Source of the DNA: Lepas anatifera
Lineage: Eukaryota; Arthropoda; Thecostraca; Lepadidae
DNA: 64,000 nt
Reading direction: 5' to 3'
NCBI GenBank assembly: GCA_034440635.1
Contig: JAOTON010001929.1
Span: 1,129,001 to 1,193,000 of the forward strand
The position numbers were made by a program, and so were the translations under genes. This document shows positions 32,781 to 44,705 of this stretch, piece after piece; the first letter of the stretch is position 1, and the number at the start of each line of letters is the position of its first letter. The notes below the pieces were generated by a model that was not told where the DNA came from, ran no database searches, and saw only the letters and a program-made list of their open reading frames with translations.

Positions 32781-35700
32781 TTAGATACGTCTGTACAGGT
32801 CACATTCTTTAAGAAACAGCAGGAAGTGATCAAATATTTTCTCGTTATCCCCTAATAATGATCCAATAGAGAAATGGTTCGCTGACACTGAACACACTCT
32901 TTCTAGTTTTCGTCTTTGATCATCGAACTTCGGGCAGAGCATTAGGATGTGTTCCATTGTCAATCTTTCGTCACATTCATCACACACTGGGGGACTGTCT
33001 CTGTCCAATATATAACTGTGGGTAAGTCTGGTGTGTCCCAGTCTTAGCCGAGCAAGAATCACTTCCTCGCGTCTGTTTGTTCGGTACGAGGACTGCCACT
33101 CCCCAGTCTGTTTTTTAATAATTTTGAGGTTAGTCGTTGGGTTATACTGTTGCCATTCTTTGTTAATATATTTGTCCATACATCTTTTAAGCAAACTGTA
33201 GTATTCAGAATAATGAACCTTTACCTCTGTTACATGGTCATATTGCAGAGACAATTTGGCTTTTTTGTCTGCCATGTCATTGCCCGGAATACCTTGATGG
33301 CTGGGTATCCTGATCATCTTGATCTCAAAGCCGTCCAGAATCAGGTCGTGGTGAAGTTGACGGATTTTACCCGAGATTGGCGACGTGTCCTCTGGGTTTA
33401 TACTTTTTGCATAGCTGAAAGTGAATCTACACAGATTATCACTTTCTGCATGTTTCTAGATTTAATAAATTCTAAACATCTCATTATAGCATGCAGCTCC
33501 GCAGTACAAATTGTCACGTCATCAGTTATTCTTTCCTCGATCGCCCCAGATCCAAAATAGACAGCACAGCCTGTTTTTCCACTCATTTTCGACCCATCAG
33601 TGTATATGAATTTAAAGTCTATAAATTTGAAAAGGAGATCTATGAATTTTTCGTGGATCTCCACTGGAGAGACATTTTGTTTTTTAACACTTACAAGCTT
33701 GTGAGTCTCAATGGGAATCAGATCCCAAGGCGCCGTTTCTTCTTCTGTGATTCCAAAGTTACCGGGCATCTCAAATTCGAACAGTTCAAGGATGCGTTTC
33801 AGTCTACATGAAACTGGGGGACCACATAGAAGTTGAAGACGTCTCTCACCTAGATGTTCGAGGGAGGCTAGTGTCGTGAGATGAGCATAACACGGATGAT
33901 CCGTATCTGATATCACCTTTAGACCGTACCTTGCCGTCAGGTAGAAGCGTCGATGCTGCAAAGAGGGTATGTTAGCCTCAACCAGCATTGCCTTAACAGG
34001 AGTTGTTCGAAGCGCTCCCAAGGCTATGCGGATGCTGGAATTTTGAACACATTCTAAAGACTGAGTAATTTTGTTAGTTGCTCCATCAAATATTTGACAC
34101 CCATATTCCAGAATCGGCCTTATTAGTGCAGAATAAATACGAATCAGGGTCTTCCGATCTGCTCCAAAACCTGGCGCAGATATACATTTCAAAACAGAAA
34201 TTCTTTTTTCAGCTCTGGCCCTTATGTAGCGTACGTGGCTTTGCAGTGTCAATCTTTCGTCCAGAATGATACCCAAAAACTTGGCTTCTGAAACAAAAGG
34301 CACCATGTTGTTCCCCAATTTTATACAGTTGTGCGGCCCATAATAATTGTGCCGCATTCTCCGTTTAAATATGATGACCTGCGATTTTTCAGCTGAAAAG
34401 GTAAACCCGTTGTTATTAGCCCATTTTGAAACCCCAGTGACCGCATATTGCAGCAAGGACACCACTTCATTAACATTGTCATGGGAGGTACACAAGGAAC
34501 AGTCATCCGCATACAGGGCGCTGGATACACGTTCCGGAAGGCTGTCAAAAACGTTGTTAATCATACACAAGAACAATAGGGGCGAAATAACACCACCCTG
34601 GACCACACCGTTTTCTTGTGCAAAACTGTCAGAGAGTATCCGAGTCTTCACCTGGAAGGTACGATTACTCAGGTATCCCTCAACGAAGCTCATGAAATGT
34701 CCTCTGAAACCCAGATTGAAAAGTTTGTTAAGAAGAAGTTTTTTATTTACCATATTATATGCTGACTTTACGTCCAGGAAGATTGCAACAGTACATTTCC
34801 TCTCGAAAAACTCTTTCTAACATCCGACTCAAGTCTAACAAGGTGATCAATAGTGCTTCTGTTCTTCCTGAATCCACATTGTACCTTGCATAACATTTCA
34901 TTTTTCTCTATATACCACATTATTCTTTTAGTAATCATTCGTTCATAGGTCTTCGCTAAACAGGAGGTCAATTGAATTGGTCTGTAGGAGTTCGCAGAAG
35001 AGGCCAATTTGCCGGCCTTGAGTATAGGCACTATAAAGGAGTGGCGCCACTCCGGGGGATAATAATCGTTCTCCCATATCAAATTGAAAAAATCCAGTAA
35101 CTTTCGCATAAAAGCTGGCGGCAAGTGTTTCAGGAAATCATAATGAATCCCGTCTGGCCCAACTGAGGTCGAACCAGTCGCCAAAATCGCTTTGTTCAGT
35201 TCTCCAGCGGTGAACCTGGAGTTATATATTTCTGTGTTGTCAGAACTGTAATTCATGTTGTTTATTTTTTGTAGTTGTTGCCTGAAAAATAAGCTGTAGT
35301 TGTCAGAGGAGGAAACATCAGAGTAATACAGACCCAATAAATTTCCGACCTCATGAAGGTCAGAAATGATAACATTATTTTCTTTCAGGATGATTGGTGC
35401 CTGTGGTTGATATCGTTTTCCTGAGAAACACTTTATTAAGCTCCAAATTCGGGTTAGTGGGGTCCTCACCGTAAATGTACACAGCAAAGTTTCCCAACTT
35501 TTCTTCTTCGCTTGACGGATGATTCGGCGTGCCATAGCTTTGAGATGTTTATATTCCCACAATAAAGTTATATTTTGTCGATTTCTCCGAAACCTATTCA
35601 AAGCACGTTTTCTGGCAGCCACTGCCCTCCTACATTCTGGGGTCCACCATGGACAATTGTATTTGGTTGTTTGTTTTTTTATGGGGGGTACTCTGTTCGG

Positions 35701-36511
35701 CCGCATTGATGATGATTTCTGACACAACTTTGCAACTATTTTCTTTGTTTGTCAATTCTGCTTGCACATCACACTTCTCCTGAAATTTAATCCAGTCAGC
35801 CTTATTGGTATTATATTGTACCGTTGGTAGTATATGGGTTGTTCGGACATCTTGTGTAAATGTAATGTGGATTGGGAAGTGGTCACTGTTGCAGCAGTCA
35901 TTGTCAACAGTCCATGCCAGCAGTGGGGCCAATGTACTAGAACATATTGATATATCAATGTGAGAGAATGATCCTGAATATTCATCTAATCTAGTGAGAC
36001 AGCCGTTGTTAAGAACATGTAGTGTTTGTTCATTAATTATTGTCTCCCAAACATTTCCTTTTGTATCATTTCTTGGTGATCCCCATATCATATTTTTACT
36101 GTTGGCATCAGAGCAAATAATGTATGGTAGATGAAACTGGGACAACAATTCGTCCAGTTCACTTTTTATTAAAGGTAAGTTGGGCGGTAAGTATAAGGAG
36201 CAAACAATAATTTCCTTTCTGTTTATCTCAGCCACACAGGCTACGGCTTGGAAGTTCGTATGTATGGGTAGTAGGTAATGTGTAATATTGTTTGATATAT
36301 AAATAGAAACACCGCCTTGCCGAACTCAAGAACCGGCATATTCATGATAACACGAGTAATTTCTTAAGTTGAAGTTGTAGGGATCATTATGTAAAAAGTG
36401 TGTTTCCTGGAGACAGACAATGATGGGTGATAAGAACAATAACATTGGTTTAACCTCTGCCCACTTCCCAATCAGCCCTCTACAGTTCCACTGTAGTATT
36501 TCGTGTTTCAT
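32781..36511 (-). pseudogene. ORF2: endonuclease, reverse transcriptase and RNase H
   Basis: Starts at ATG 36511 (MKHEILQWNCRGL). AP-endonuclease motifs: CLQETHFL, SDANSKNMIWG, NSDHFPI. RT motifs: SVGPDGIHYDFL, YRPIQLTSCLAKTYERM, GFRKNRSTIDHL, FLDVKSAYNMV, VVQGGVISPLLF, active site YADDCSL, thumb LGIILDERLTLQSH. RNase H motifs: FIYTDGSKMSG, CTAELHAI, VDSLSA, PSHQGIPGNDMADKKA. A zinc tail (CDECDERLTMEHILMLC) closes it, stop at 32781. Breaks: a TGA between the two endonuclease halves (about 36326), a frameshift at an A7 run (about 35675), another near 34812 and one near 33405. The enzyme would make a nick, copy its RNA at the target and remove the RNA strand. Presence of RNase H points to the I/Jockey-related group; exact clade is not resolved. 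Confidence 0.85.
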
Positions 36512-36518
36512 TATTGTA

Positions 36519-38767
36519 TCAACAAATATATATGTCCATCTCAATCGATTCAGGCCCCCAATTGTTGAGGGCAGCACCTGCCATGAAACGGTTAATACCG
36601 GAGGTCCATATGCCACTGGTCAAATTCTGCCAGGGTTTCATTCCTGTCAGGCATCCTACACCCCCCAGCCAGGGGGGCTCTGGGGTGCATGGGGGATCAC
36701 TGGCTGGCAGTGATAAACTCCAGAGTGTCAACAAAAACACCTGAAAGCTCTGGAAATGGTTACATAATGATCGTTTTGAGGATTTTATCGCTGCCCAACT
36801 GAGGTTAGTACTGAAGATACCGTTAGTACTGGTGATACCCAGTGTTGTCATAATAAGCATTGGTTTGATGTACCTGAAGACACTGAAAAGGATTATTTCA
36901 AATAGATTTGAGGTTAAGCCATACACAAGAGGGCCAGGGTTGTCCTCTTGATATGAGCGAAACATTAGTGTCAATATTAACACATACATGACACATATAC
37001 TCACAAGGACCTGATCAACAAAGACCTGAGCTATGTCAGGGATGGCATACATTGCATTGGTACCAACACTGCATGCCTCGCAAGGGATACAGTGTCTATA
37101 CCTATATCCAAGCCCTTGCAAGGGCGCCGGAGCATAGCTCAAGGTCCCATACCCAAAGGCTCCATGATTACAATGTGCAGCACCACCATCTGATATTGGG
37201 CACGAAATGACTGACGCTTGTTTGTGGTGGCAACCGTAGATGAAGCAGCAAAAACATAGCAAAAACGAGGAAACTGTCCGAGATTTGAAGAAAAACATAA
37301 GAAACATCGTGTTTGAGCCGTGTAGGTTCGAAGCCCGTAGGCACTCGGTTATTGCTGCAAACCAAGGAGCAGGCAATAACGCAAAAGAACGAAACAAAGA
37401 AGCAGTCGAGAAAAAAAGGCTGTAGGCCAGGACACACTGTCCACCGTTAGCTCCGAAACTCGCATGATTGTAAACATGCTGGCATCGAAAAGAAACCACG
37501 ATTCTACACATACACGCACCGCATCACCACCGCACCGCAGCGCCGCAACACACACACGCATCACATCACTACCGCTCAGCAGCGCACCAACTCGTGCATG
37601 CATGGAGGCAGCACAGAACAACAATGGTGTCCGTACCCAAGAAACCAAACGATGCGCAGGGACTGCACTGGTACCGACATTGCATGCCTCGCAAGACATA
37701 CAGTATCTATACCCATACCCTATCCCTCGCAAGGGCAACCGAACATAGCTCAAGGTCCTATACCTATAAACTCTGTGAATACGATGTGCAGTACAGTCAC
37801 TTGATATTGGATGCGAGAAGAATGATGCGATGAATGACGCTTGTTTGTGATGGCAACCGCAGATGAAGCAGCAAAAACATAGCAAAAACGAGGAAACTGT
37901 CCGAGATTTAAAGAAAAACATAAGAAACATCGTGTTTGAGCCGTGCAGATTCGAAGCCCGTAGGCACGGAGTTATTGCTGCAAACCAAGGAGCAGGCAAT
38001 AACGCAAAAGATCGAAACAAGGGAGCAGTCGAGAAAAAGAAAGCTGTAAGCCAGGTCACACGGTCCGCCGTTTGCCACGAAGCTGGCAAGATTACTAACA
38101 TGCCGTCGCTGAAAAGCAGCCTCAACTCCACCCATACATGCACCGCAACACCACCGCGCCACAGTGCTGCAATGCATACATGCATCACACCACCACCGCT
38201 CAGCAGCGCACCAACCCGTGCATGCATACAAGCACCAGTGCATGTATAGAGCACCAGTGGTGTCCACACCCATAGAATCAAATGATGCACAAAGCGCATG
38301 TCTGGTTGGCAACACACAATGAGCAATACAATGGACACTTGTTTGTGGAGGGGCCCGCAAACAAAGCAGAAAAAACAGGGCATAATTGAAGTGTGCATTT
38401 TGAGAATGAAGCAGAAATTGATTAACATGACCAAGATTGTGCAATAAATGAACAAAGCCTGTAGCCATACAATTATTGTAATAAACCAAAGACCAGGCAG
38501 GAGCAAAAAATAAATAATCAACCTCACACCTGAAAAAGAAAAGGACATTGACCAACTCCAGCCGCTGACTGATTGTTCAAGCTCTGGCATGTTGATTGAA
38601 ATCATGCTGCCTTTGACACCAGAATGACACCAGACCGCTGGTGGGGTCAGTACCTTGAGCAATCTAAACAAATCAGAGCAGTGCAGAGCCATACACATAA
38701 TTATTAGCAAAGAAGCCAAAATAAAAGAAGCCATCTGGCACCACAATGTGTAATTGTATTCTGTCAT
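36519..38767 (-). CDS. Long hydrophobic reading frame between ORF1 and ORF2
   Basis: Two overlapping minus-strand frames (38767-37349, 472 codons; 37511-36519, 330 codons) fill the gap between ORF1 and ORF2 almost exactly: the first begins 41 nt after the ORF1 stop and the second ends 7 nt before the ORF2 ATG. They look like one ancestral frame of about 749 codons broken by an indel in an A-run near 37410-37420. The predicted product has hydrophobic segments (MASFILASLLIIMCMAL, LIIYFLLLPGLWFITIIVW, LFIYCTILVMLINFCFIL) and two copies of a module of 208 codons, 624 bp apart (MHARVGALLSG in each). No family recognised. The plus strand also has short repeated frames here (37240-37425, 37863-38249), so the coding strand is not proven. 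Confidence 0.4.
37040..38290. repeat. 624-bp tandem duplication
   Basis: Landmarks gcatgcctcgcaag (37074, 37681), atgaagcagcaaaaacatag (37240, 37863) and accaac.cgtgcatgcat (37586, 38210) repeat 607-624 bp apart. It creates the two modules of the hydrophobic frame. Confidence 0.85.
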
Positions 38768-38808
38768 ACTGTTTTTAGTAAGTGTCTGAGTTTCATGGTG
38801 TTGCTAAC

Positions 38809-40170
38809 TTAAGTATTATATATTTCTTCCTCTTGCATTTTTTCTAATTCCTCCAGTGTTTTCGCTGAGAAAAACTGGGAGCTGGTTGTCAATGTGAAAG
38901 AACTCTCCTGTGATGATTGAGGTGGGGTGTGGCCACCCCCTCGTCCACTTCTACGCCCTCTCGCTGAGTTCCAGAACCCAGTGCCATTGCTGGGAACATG
39001 CAAACATTTTGTCATCTTTTCCTCTGTTACTTTGTTTGTACTTTCATCTGTTGTGTTGCTTAAACCTACTTTTATCTGGGTGTTCTCACCTAATCCCATT
39101 CCCCTTGTCTGTTCCTCTACCACTTCCTCCACATCTACCTCATACTGGGGTTCTGGGACCTCCTCCACTATCTCATGAGGAACCCCCACCTGCTTAGTCT
39201 CTCTCCCCTTCATATCTGCCACACACTGCACCATCTTTTGGAAACCATCTTTGAACATTTCCATCATCAAGACCATTTGGCGTTCAAGTGATGCCAGCCT
39301 CTCACCTACAGCGTCTGGTTGGGCCAGCGGCCCCCTCTGTGCCTGCTCTCTGCCAGCCACTGATGCGTATGACACCTTTGGTGAAGGTCTTCTCTGTTCC
39401 ATCATCTGTCTAGCGACTCTGTAGCTTACATCCTTATCCTTTCGAATCCTCATGATCTCCTCCTCCTCCTTATATTTCTCACACTCCTTACTCCTGCAGC
39501 CATTCCCGGCACTCTCACAGTTAACACACCATCCCTCACACTCACCCTCATGCATACCTTTCCCGCACTTTAAGCACTTTTTTCCTTCTTTACATCCAGT
39601 GGCAATGTGGCCAAATTTACCCCAGTTCCAGCACTGCTGGGGTGTTGGCAGAAACTCTCGCACCTTGTAGGAGATGTAATCCAGCTTAAGTTCCTGTGGG
39701 ACCCTTGGTCTTTCAAAGGTCAGTATGAGGCAGGGAGTGGGGACCTTCCTACCTTTCTCATCCCTGACCACTCTCTTCACCTCAACCACTCCAAAGTCTG
39801 AGAGCCACCCCTGGATTTCAGCTTCACTCAAATCTGTCAGGTCGTGCGCATAGATAGAACCCCTGCTTCTGTTCAGTTTGCCATGTCGGTAGCATTTCAC
39901 ATTCTGTCCGTCAAAGCTCTTAGCTGTTAGTATTTTACCTGTCTGTTTTTTTGTCTTTGTCTTGATCAGTAGGTGTCCCTCCCTGGTGAAGCTCACCTTC
40001 TCCGCCTTCTCCTGTCCAAACACACCCCTCAGGCATGTCTGCACCCATGGCCATCCCTTCCTTTTCATCTCCATACTACCCTCTAGCTCCACTACTACAT
40101 AGAATCCAAAATCTTCCTCTCCTCCTACTTCTACCATTTCGTCAAATGCTCTTTTCTTAGACCTTGCCAT
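38809..40170 (-). CDS. ORF1 (gag-like, zinc-knuckle RNA-binding protein) of the minus-strand LINE
   Basis: 453 codons from the ATG at 40170 (MARSKKRAFDEMVEV) to the stop at 38809. The N-terminal half is a basic/acidic domain with LTFERPRVPQELKLDYISYK. Then come zinc knuckles: CWNWGKFGHIATGC (second Cys replaced by Trp), CLKCGKGMHEGEC (C-x2-C-x4-H-x4-C, intact) and a Cys-rich CVNCESAGNGC. The C-terminus is acidic with a possible coiled stretch (LASLERQMVLMMEMF) and ends EELEKMQEEEIYNT. ORF1 proteins of this class coat the element RNA. The frame stays open upstream to 41049, but that part is antisense to the plus-strand LINE, and the ATG at 40170 starts the gag-like sequence. The frame is unbroken, suggesting recent activity. 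Confidence 0.8.
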   Translation of the reverse strand: MARSKKRAFDEMVEVGGEEDFGFYVVVELEGSMEMKRKGWPWVQTCLRGVFGQEKAEKVSFTREGHLLIKTKTKKQTGKILTAKSFDGQNVKCYRHGKLNRSRGSIYAHDLTDLSEAEIQGWLSDFGVVEVKRVVRDEKGRKVPTPCLILTFERPRVPQELKLDYISYKVREFLPTPQQCWNWGKFGHIATGCKEGKKCLKCGKGMHEGECEGWCVNCESAGNGCRSKECEKYKEEEEIMRIRKDKDVSYRVARQMMEQRRPSPKVSYASVAGREQAQRGPLAQPDAVGERLASLERQMVLMMEMFKDGFQKMVQCVADMKGRETKQVGVPHEIVEEVPEPQYEVDVEEVVEEQTRGMGLGENTQIKVGLSNTTDESTNKVTEEKMTKCLHVPSNGTGFWNSARGRRSGRGGGHTPPQSSQESSFTLTTSSQFFSAKTLEELEKMQEEEIYNT

Positions 40171-40215
40171 AGTGGCAAGGTTCAAAGAACCCAAAAAGCT
40201 CAAAGAAAGTAGTAG

Positions 40216-43200
40216 AATATAAGGTGGTTCCCTACTCGGCGACCCGCCGAACCGCCGTCTGGAGGAGCCCGCCTTCAAGTGGTGGACGGTGCTGGGGGCT
40301 CTGCCCCTGCCCGGGCGCGGCGAACGCCCGGGAAACCAAACGGGCTCCACACTCGCCCCCCAAGGGCGGGACGCCGCTGGCCGACGCGCCACCTGCTCGT
40401 CGTCCCAGCAGCTGCACCATCGGCCGACGCCCGCGATGCGGCCTGGCAAGCCGCAGATGCGAGCACGACCATCACCATCTTCACCAACCCTACCAGCGGG
40501 CCCGGGTGCCGTGCGGTGTGGCAGCCGCGGCGGCCCCGGCCCGCTTAGGTAGATGAGCGACTCCCTCCCCGCCGTGAGCGCCAACGGCGGGGGGCTAGAC
40601 CGTGGTGCACACGGTCCCCGGGGCGGTCGTAGCCGGAGGGCGAAGAACCGACGGTACCGCCGCAACCGCCAACTCAGAAGCCGCCTACTGCTTTGCGGAT
40701 GGAACGCGGAGGGCCTCCGAAAGAAGATCCCGGAACTCTCGCGCTGGCTCTCTGAGAAGAGGGTGGATGTGGCGGCGGTGCAGGAGGCGCAGTTCCCGGC
40801 GAACAAGCCGCTGACCATACCGGGGTACCAAACCGCCGCGGTCCGGAGGAGGGCGCGGGGTAGGAGGTCCGACGGACCCGTTAAGGGCGGAGATGTCGCA
40901 ATCTTCGTCCGTGACGGCCTCTCATACACCACCATTGAGACGTCTCCTCTCCTGCCGAACGACACAACCACCGAGTGGTGTGCAGTACGCATATTCACCA
41001 AACCGCGGGGCCGAACCCCCAGAGAGTCATTCATCAACATCATCAACATCTACCGTCCCCCGATCCGGAACTCGGATGATGACGAACGCGTCGATCGCTT
41101 CACGCCCGACAACTTCCCTACGGACGCCCAAACAATCATCATCGGCGACATAAATGGCCACCACCCCGACTGGGATGTTAATTGTTTGGACCCAGACGGA
41201 GTGGGGAACCATGGTCCATAACTGGACATCCTCAAACGAATGGACGTCGCTCAACTCGGGTGCCCCTACCTGCACCGGCTACGGGGAGCGCATACGACTG
41301 ACGGCACCGGACGTCGCGCTGGCACACAGAGACCTCGCGAGGCGCTGCAGCTGGTCGACTGGCGAAGACCTGGGCAGTGATCACCTGCCACAGGTCGTCA
41401 CCGCCGTGGTCGACGGCTCCCGCCCGCGAAGGATCCGCAAACCGCGATGGGCCTTCCACAAGGCAGACTGGCCCGCCTTCACGGCAAACTGCGAGGAGGC
41501 GCTAACGGGCGCCCCCCTGGATGCGCTCCCCATTGAGGCGCTGGCATCACACCTGACTGATGCCATTCTCGCCGCCAGCTCCAAGTCCATCCCTAGGGGA
41601 GCCCGTTCGGACCCCAAGCCTTGGGCAGCCGACCCCGAGGTTGAGGAAGCGGTGAGGGAGCGCCGCCAAGCGAGGGCCGCTCTACACGGACAGCCCGATA
41701 CCCCCGGAGCACGTCAGCGGTGGAAAGAGGCGAAGAGGAGAGCGGCAGAAGCGGAAACAGCCGCACAACAGCGGGCCTTCAGAGATTTTGCCTCCACGGA
41801 GCTCAACAAACCCGCGGCAATCGGCCGGGTCACCAAAATTCTGCGGAAGATGGAGGGCGCTGTTCAGGACCCCTGCCCAGGCCAGGCTATAAACGGGGAC
41901 CGCGGGCAGACACTCGCGGAGGACCGGGCCAAGGCCGAGGCTTTTACGCGAACATACGCAGAAGTCAGCCGGAACACCCGCGTTAAGAAGCGCGACCGGC
42001 CCGTGAAAGCAGAGCTCCGCGACCTGAAGGCCCTCCCCTGTACCTGCAATGGCAACAAGACCGAGGCGTGCCAGCCCTTCAGTATGCAAGAGATGTTGGA
42101 CCAGCTGCAACACATGAAGCCGAGGAAAGCGCCGGGACCTGACCGTATATGTACGGAGCACTTAAGGCATCTCGGCCCTACAGCTCGGCAAGCCCTTCTG
42201 CACATCATCAACAGGTCCTGGCGGACAGCTGAAGTCCCCTCTGCATGGCGAAGGGCGACGATCATACCGATCAAAAAAGCAGGAAAAGACCCGAAGATGG
42301 TGAGCAGCTTCCGCCCCATAGCACTGACCAGCCACGTCGCTAAACTGGCAGAACGCATGGTGGCGGCGCGGCTGACTCACCTCATCGAACGTGACGAACT
42401 CGTCCCCGCTGAGCAGGTGGGCTTCCGCCGGGGTCGCTCAGCCGAAGACAATCTGGCCCGTCTCGTCCAGACTATCCAAGACGGCTGGAATCGCCCTAAA
42501 CCCAGGGGCCGCCCCGTAGACGGTCGCACGGCGGACAAGTTCGTCCTCCTTGCCTTCGATTTCTCAAGGGCCTACGACAAGATCGACCATCGCATGCTAC
42601 AGCTCAAGCTACTGAGGAAAAAGCTGCCAAAATGCATGGTCACCTGGGTCCATCACTTCCTCAGAGACCGGAGAGCCTGCGCAGAAGTAAATGGAACGCG
42701 CAGCGCGGAGCGGATCTTCCGGGCAGGCCTCCCACAGGGTTCGGTACTGGCCCCGACGCTATACACCCTGTGGTCTGCAGATCTCATAGAGGCCCTCCGC
42801 GTCGTCGACCGTACAGATATTTTTATGTACGCCGACGACACTGCCACTCTAAGTTCCGGCTGCTCGATGGAACTGGCCCAGGCACGAGCCCAACAAGCAG
42901 CGGACGTCATGGCCCAATGGGCCGACCAGTGGAAGATGTCCATCGCGGGACACAAGACACAAGCGCTGGTCCTTTCCCAGTGGGCACACGACTCCAGAGA
43001 CTTTCAGATCAAGGTCGGAGGGACACCAGTATCCGGCCAACCCCATCTAAAACTCCTCGGCATAACATTCGACCGACTCCTCCATTTCGGAGAGCACTGC
43101 AACTCCCTGAGGAGGAAGGTCAAGCCGAGGACCGCGCAACTTCGCCAGCTGACAGGTAGATCGTGGGGCCTCCGGGAGCTGCAGCTGCGGACAGTGGCCA

Positions 43201-44705
43201 ATGGCTACGTCCGCGGAGCGCTGGAGTTCGCGGCTGCAGCATGGCTTCCCGCGGCCTCCGAATCCCACATCGACCTCATCGACCGAGAGCTGCGAGCCGC
43301 GGCTCGCGCGGTCACGGGCTGTCCGCGGTCAACCCCATCGGACCCCCTGATGGCGGAGGCGGGTCTGCCAACGGCCCGCTCCCGACGCCGAGTACTCGCG
43401 GCGCGGATGGTGTGCCGGGCGACATCGCTCCCAGAGGGGGACCCCCTCCGAGATATCGCGGAGGCCACGCCCCCCCCCGCGACGACTGACTACCTCTGGC
43501 TGGCGTGACATCGGGAGAGAGGCGCTGAGAGAGGCCGGCCTGTCGGAGGTCGCGGTTGAGGAGCGCCTGATCGTCGCGGCGCCACCATGGACTGCTGGCG
43601 AGGGACTGAATGTCAACTTCAGCCTCGATGTCGGCCCGAGCGGCCGCCGAAGCGCACCCGATGCGGTGCGCCGCTCGGCGGCCGAGGAGCACCTAGCCGG
43701 TCTACCGCTGGAGGCCACCTGGATATGGACGGACGGCTCCGCAGTGGCGGGTACCTCGCGGGGTGGAGGTGGCGCCCTCATCGTGCTGCCGTCCGGAGAG
43801 ACCCGGGAGGTGAGGGCGGCGGCTGGGACGCTCTGCTCGAGCACCCGCGCCGAGCTCTGCGCCCTGGGGGCCGCGCTGGGCGACTTCGCCCAGATGGTGG
43901 ACCCCCCTACCGCTCTTCCGCTGGTCGTCTGCACGGACTCCCGGGCGGCGCTATCATCGCTGGCCGGGGGTGCCGCGAGCCAGACCTCACCGGTGGGACA
44001 CGTCATCTGGCGGCTTCTCTCCACCATCTCTGCCCGAGGCCAGGATATTCACCTCCAGTGGGTCCCAGCCCACTGTGGCCTGGCGGGCAACGAGAGAGCC
44101 GACACCTTAGCCAACGAGGCTTCCGGCCTGCCGCAGGCAGAAGTGCCTGTCGATGCCGGCACCATAACCAAGGCTGTAGCCCGCGCCACTACTAAGAAGT
44201 GGAGCGAGCGTTGGCCGGACAGCCTCTTCAAACGCATCATGGGGGGTCACCTGCCGCCCCCCATCGCTGGCGAGGACAGAGAAGCGGCAGTGGACGTACA
44301 CCAACTGAGGGCCGGCCATTGGGGTCGGTCCCTCCAGTACCTCCACCGAATCGGCCGACACCCCTCGCCGGCGTGCCCGCAGTGCTCCAACAAGAGGTGC
44401 CCCGCGGCGCTCTGCGCCGTCTGCCGCGAGGAGGCGGACACGTCGGAGCACGTGCTCCTGAGATGCCCGTCCCTCGCTGGCGCCCGCCTGCGTCTACGAG
44501 GCTCTATACACCTGGACCCAACGCAGCTGCGGGACGACGTCCTGGTGGCTGCCTTGGCCGGCGGCTACCTACGCCACAGGGAGCCGCTCGGCTATGGCCC
44601 CCGCTAGGGGGCCCAGGGGGAATCACAACAACAACAACAACCCGCCGAACCTCAACAAAGACTACTACTACCAAACCAAAAGAGAGGAAAAAAACACTAC
44701 ACTCA
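40216..44705 (+). mobile_element. GC-rich non-LTR retrotransposon (Ingi/I-like)
   Basis: A sharp switch to GC-rich sequence at about 40225 and back at 44620 marks the element. A 330-bp GC-rich 5' region precedes ORF2, and the 3' end is a CAA/CTA-rich tail (aacaacaacaacaac, 44627-44641, then actactactaccaaacc). No separate ORF1 is seen. The target duplication could not be fixed. It is inserted head-to-head against the minus-strand LINE. Confidence 0.75.
40553..44607 (+). pseudogene. ORF2 of plus-strand LINE: endonuclease-RT-RNase H-zinc tail
   Basis: The frame opens MSDSLPAVSANGGG and gives AP-endonuclease motifs LLLCGWNAEGL, VQEAQFPANK, IIIGDINGHHPDW and GSDHLPQV. RT motifs: KAPGPDRICTEHL, FRPIALTSHVAKLAERMV, GFRRGRSAEDNLARLVQ, AFDFSRAYDKIDH, LPQGSVLAPTLYTL and active site MYADDTA. 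RNase H motifs: WIWTDGSAVAG, STRAELCAL, TDSRAALS, WVPAHCGLAGNERAD. The C-terminus has Cys/His pairs (CPQC, CAVC, TSEHVLLRC). Three frames are used: 40553-41221, 41154-43508 and 43666-44607, so two frameshifts (about 41200 and between 43500 and 43665) break it. Endonuclease-RT-RNase H-zinc order fits the Ingi/I group. Long antisense frames across it reflect GC content. Confidence 0.85.

Larger units (their letters stand above)
32599..40215 (-). mobile_element. Nearly full-length non-LTR retrotransposon (I/Jockey group)
   Basis: Minus-strand element with ORF1 (zinc knuckles, 40170-38809), a long open hydrophobic region (38767-36519) and ORF2 (36511-32781) with endonuclease, RT and RNase H. Only a few frameshifts and one internal stop, so a fairly young copy. 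Its 3' end abuts the inner edge of the left arm; its 5' end is abutted by the start of the plus-strand LINE. Confidence 0.8.

Noticed and set aside
38809..41049. ORF1 of the minus LINE as a 746-residue protein
   Set aside because: The first 293 codons are antisense to the GC-rich LINE; the gag-like protein starts at ATG 40170.
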